This document shows positions 52,214 to 52,729 of a stretch of DNA of 52,729 nucleotides, piece by piece. The notes beneath the pieces were generated by a model, which searched no databases, was not told the origin of the DNA, and was given only the letters and a program-made list of their open reading frames with translations. Location of the stretch: NCBI GenBank assembly GCA_003216255.1, contig QCJD01000011.1:1-52729 (forward strand), in the 5' to 3' direction. The stretch's first letter is position 1, and every line of letters starts with the position of its first letter. A program made the translations under genes and the position numbers. This stretch comes from Pelagibacteraceae bacterium AG-404-N13 (lineage in GTDB: Bacteria > Pseudomonadota > Alphaproteobacteria > Pelagibacterales > Pelagibacteraceae).

Positions 52214-52356
52214 TTTTCTTTTTTGTTTTTTTGGTTTTTTTCAAGATAATATTGGATTTTGTTTCTTATATAATTTTTTACAAAAACAAATACTAATAAA
52301 CCAAATATTGATACTGAAACTATTATAATTAAAATTATTCTTACTTGTTCGCTCAT
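52210..52356 (-). CDS. 48-residue single-pass membrane protein
   Basis: A short frame reading MSEQVRIILIIIVSVSIFG, then a further hydrophobic run LLVFVFVKN, and a hydrophilic Lys/Asn/Gln-rich tail. One membrane helix, N-terminus short. The start ATG overlaps by one base with the stop of the phosphatase gene upstream (TAATG), so coupled translation is likely, and its end overlaps the convergent recX stop by 4 bases. No family recognised. Confidence 0.6.
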   Translation of the reverse strand: MSEQVRIILIIIVSVSIFGLLVFVFVKNYIRNKIQYYLEKNQKNKKEN

Positions 52357-52729
52357 TAAAGATTTTTGCTTCTTTTTAAAATTATACTTGGATTTTTAAA
52401 TTTTTCTTTTCCATACAATATCTCATCACCATTAAAATCTGTTATAGTTCCACCAGCATCTTGAAGAATAGCATGACCTGCAGCAATATCCCATTCGCAA
52501 GCTCTTGCTTCAGCTACATAACCATCAAACTCACCAGATGCCACTACGCAAAATTTTAATGAACTTTTCATTCTAATAAATTCTTTAACCCCAATCTCAT
52601 TGTGAATTTTTTCAATTTCAGGTTTTATTTTATTTGAGTAACTTACAAATTTAATTGAACCTGATTTAGTTTCAGTATCACATTTTAAATTTGTTAAATT
52701 TCCATCTTTTAATTCATAAGCCATACCCA
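52356..52729 (-). CDS. cysQ: CysQ / inositol monophosphatase-family protein, C-terminal part
   Basis: The frame is open through the right edge, so this is the C-terminal 124 residues or so of a longer gene; the Met near 52724 is internal. The family signature near the C-terminus is CEWDIAAGHAILQDAGG, with the Asp-Ile-Ala metal site of inositol-phosphatase-like enzymes, and SSLKFCVVASGEFDGYV before it is typical of CysQ, the 3'(2'),5'-bisphosphate nucleotidase that removes PAP. SAR11 lacks sulfate reduction, so its substrate could instead be another sugar- or nucleotide-phosphate. Confidence 0.85.
   Translation of the reverse strand, partial: GMAYELKDGNLTNLKCDTETKSGSIKFVSYSNKIKPEIEKIHNEIGVKEFIRMKSSLKFCVVASGEFDGYVAEARACEWDIAAGHAILQDAGGTITDFNGDEILYGKEKFKNPSIILKRSKNL

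Noticed and set aside
1-52729. tRNA genes, CRISPR arrays, insertion sequences, phage genes
   Set aside because: I looked for T-arm patterns, evenly spaced direct repeats, transposase or integrase motifs and terminal inverted repeats and found none.

Overview
The window looks like a chromosomal segment of an AT-rich, streamlined marine alphaproteobacterium of the SAR11/Pelagibacterales type. The reasons are very low GC, AGA as the usual arginine codon, intergenic gaps mostly under 100 bases, many stop/start overlaps, and a typical SAR11 gene set: taurine transporter with taurine:pyruvate aminotransferase and alanine dehydrogenase, a TPP riboswitch directly before a sodium:solute symporter (the ThiV arrangement), TRAP and ABC solute-binding proteins, and cysE/cysK. 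This is inference from content; no 16S or other marker is present. I see no tRNA, rRNA, CRISPR array, insertion sequence or phage gene.

Layout. 1-1.7 kb: end of a livM-type permease convergent with a Liv-type binding protein, separated by a strong hairpin. 1.8-11.2 kb: a long minus-strand run with a catabolic set (flavin-dependent monooxygenase, DUF1185, alpha/beta hydrolase, aldehyde dehydrogenase), a 2OG-Fe(II) oxygenase with an EamA exporter, an amidinotransferase, a 3-hydroxyisobutyrate-type dehydrogenase, two tandem SMR exporters and a DsbA-fold isomerase. 11.2-14.9 kb: small proteins (cupredoxin, NTF2-like, DUF1330, GYD-like, cupin). 15-17.5 kb: a cysteine/sulfur block (cysK, cysE, a metallothionein-like 39-residue peptide, an ETHE1-type persulfide dioxygenase), then a divergent 1-Cys peroxiredoxin with a clear promoter. 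18.3-22.1 kb: racemase, alpha/beta hydrolase, MFS and LysE transporters, pseudoazurin. 22.2-26.8 kb: HisD-family dehydrogenase resembling sulfopropanediol dehydrogenase, a phosphotransacetylase-family enzyme, a BASS-family transporter and an Ldh-family oxidoreductase.

27.2-31.5 kb is the strangest part: three tightly linked genes for exported proteins. The middle one is 832 residues, built almost wholly of Met, Gly and Ala, about 14% methionine, with no Cys, Trp, Tyr or Arg and a collagen-like Pro/Gly tail. It is followed by a secreted clan-A-like glycoside hydrolase. This is my best candidate for an undescribed system.

31.5-37.3 kb: epoxide hydrolase, aldehyde dehydrogenase and a TRAP transporter whose dctM and dctQ have different arginine codon use from dctP. 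37.3-43.7 kb: taurine uptake and first catabolic steps, with an unusually large tauC-like permease. 43.7-47.1 kb: thioredoxin-like protein, TPP riboswitch, thiV and a FAD oxidoreductase. 47.1-52.7 kb: rseP, HU, ammonium transporter followed by three hairpins (the last exposing an anti-Shine-Dalgarno sequence), Bcp, rhodanese, an ABA4-like membrane protein, recX, a small membrane protein and the C-terminal part of a CysQ-type phosphatase.

Functionally, much of the window concerns import and oxidation of small organic compounds, with repeated links to reduced sulfur (taurine, possible sulfopropanediol/sulfolactate chemistry, cysteine, persulfide, a Cys-rich and a Met-rich protein). All functions are read from sequence motifs and remembered family features; no database search was run.
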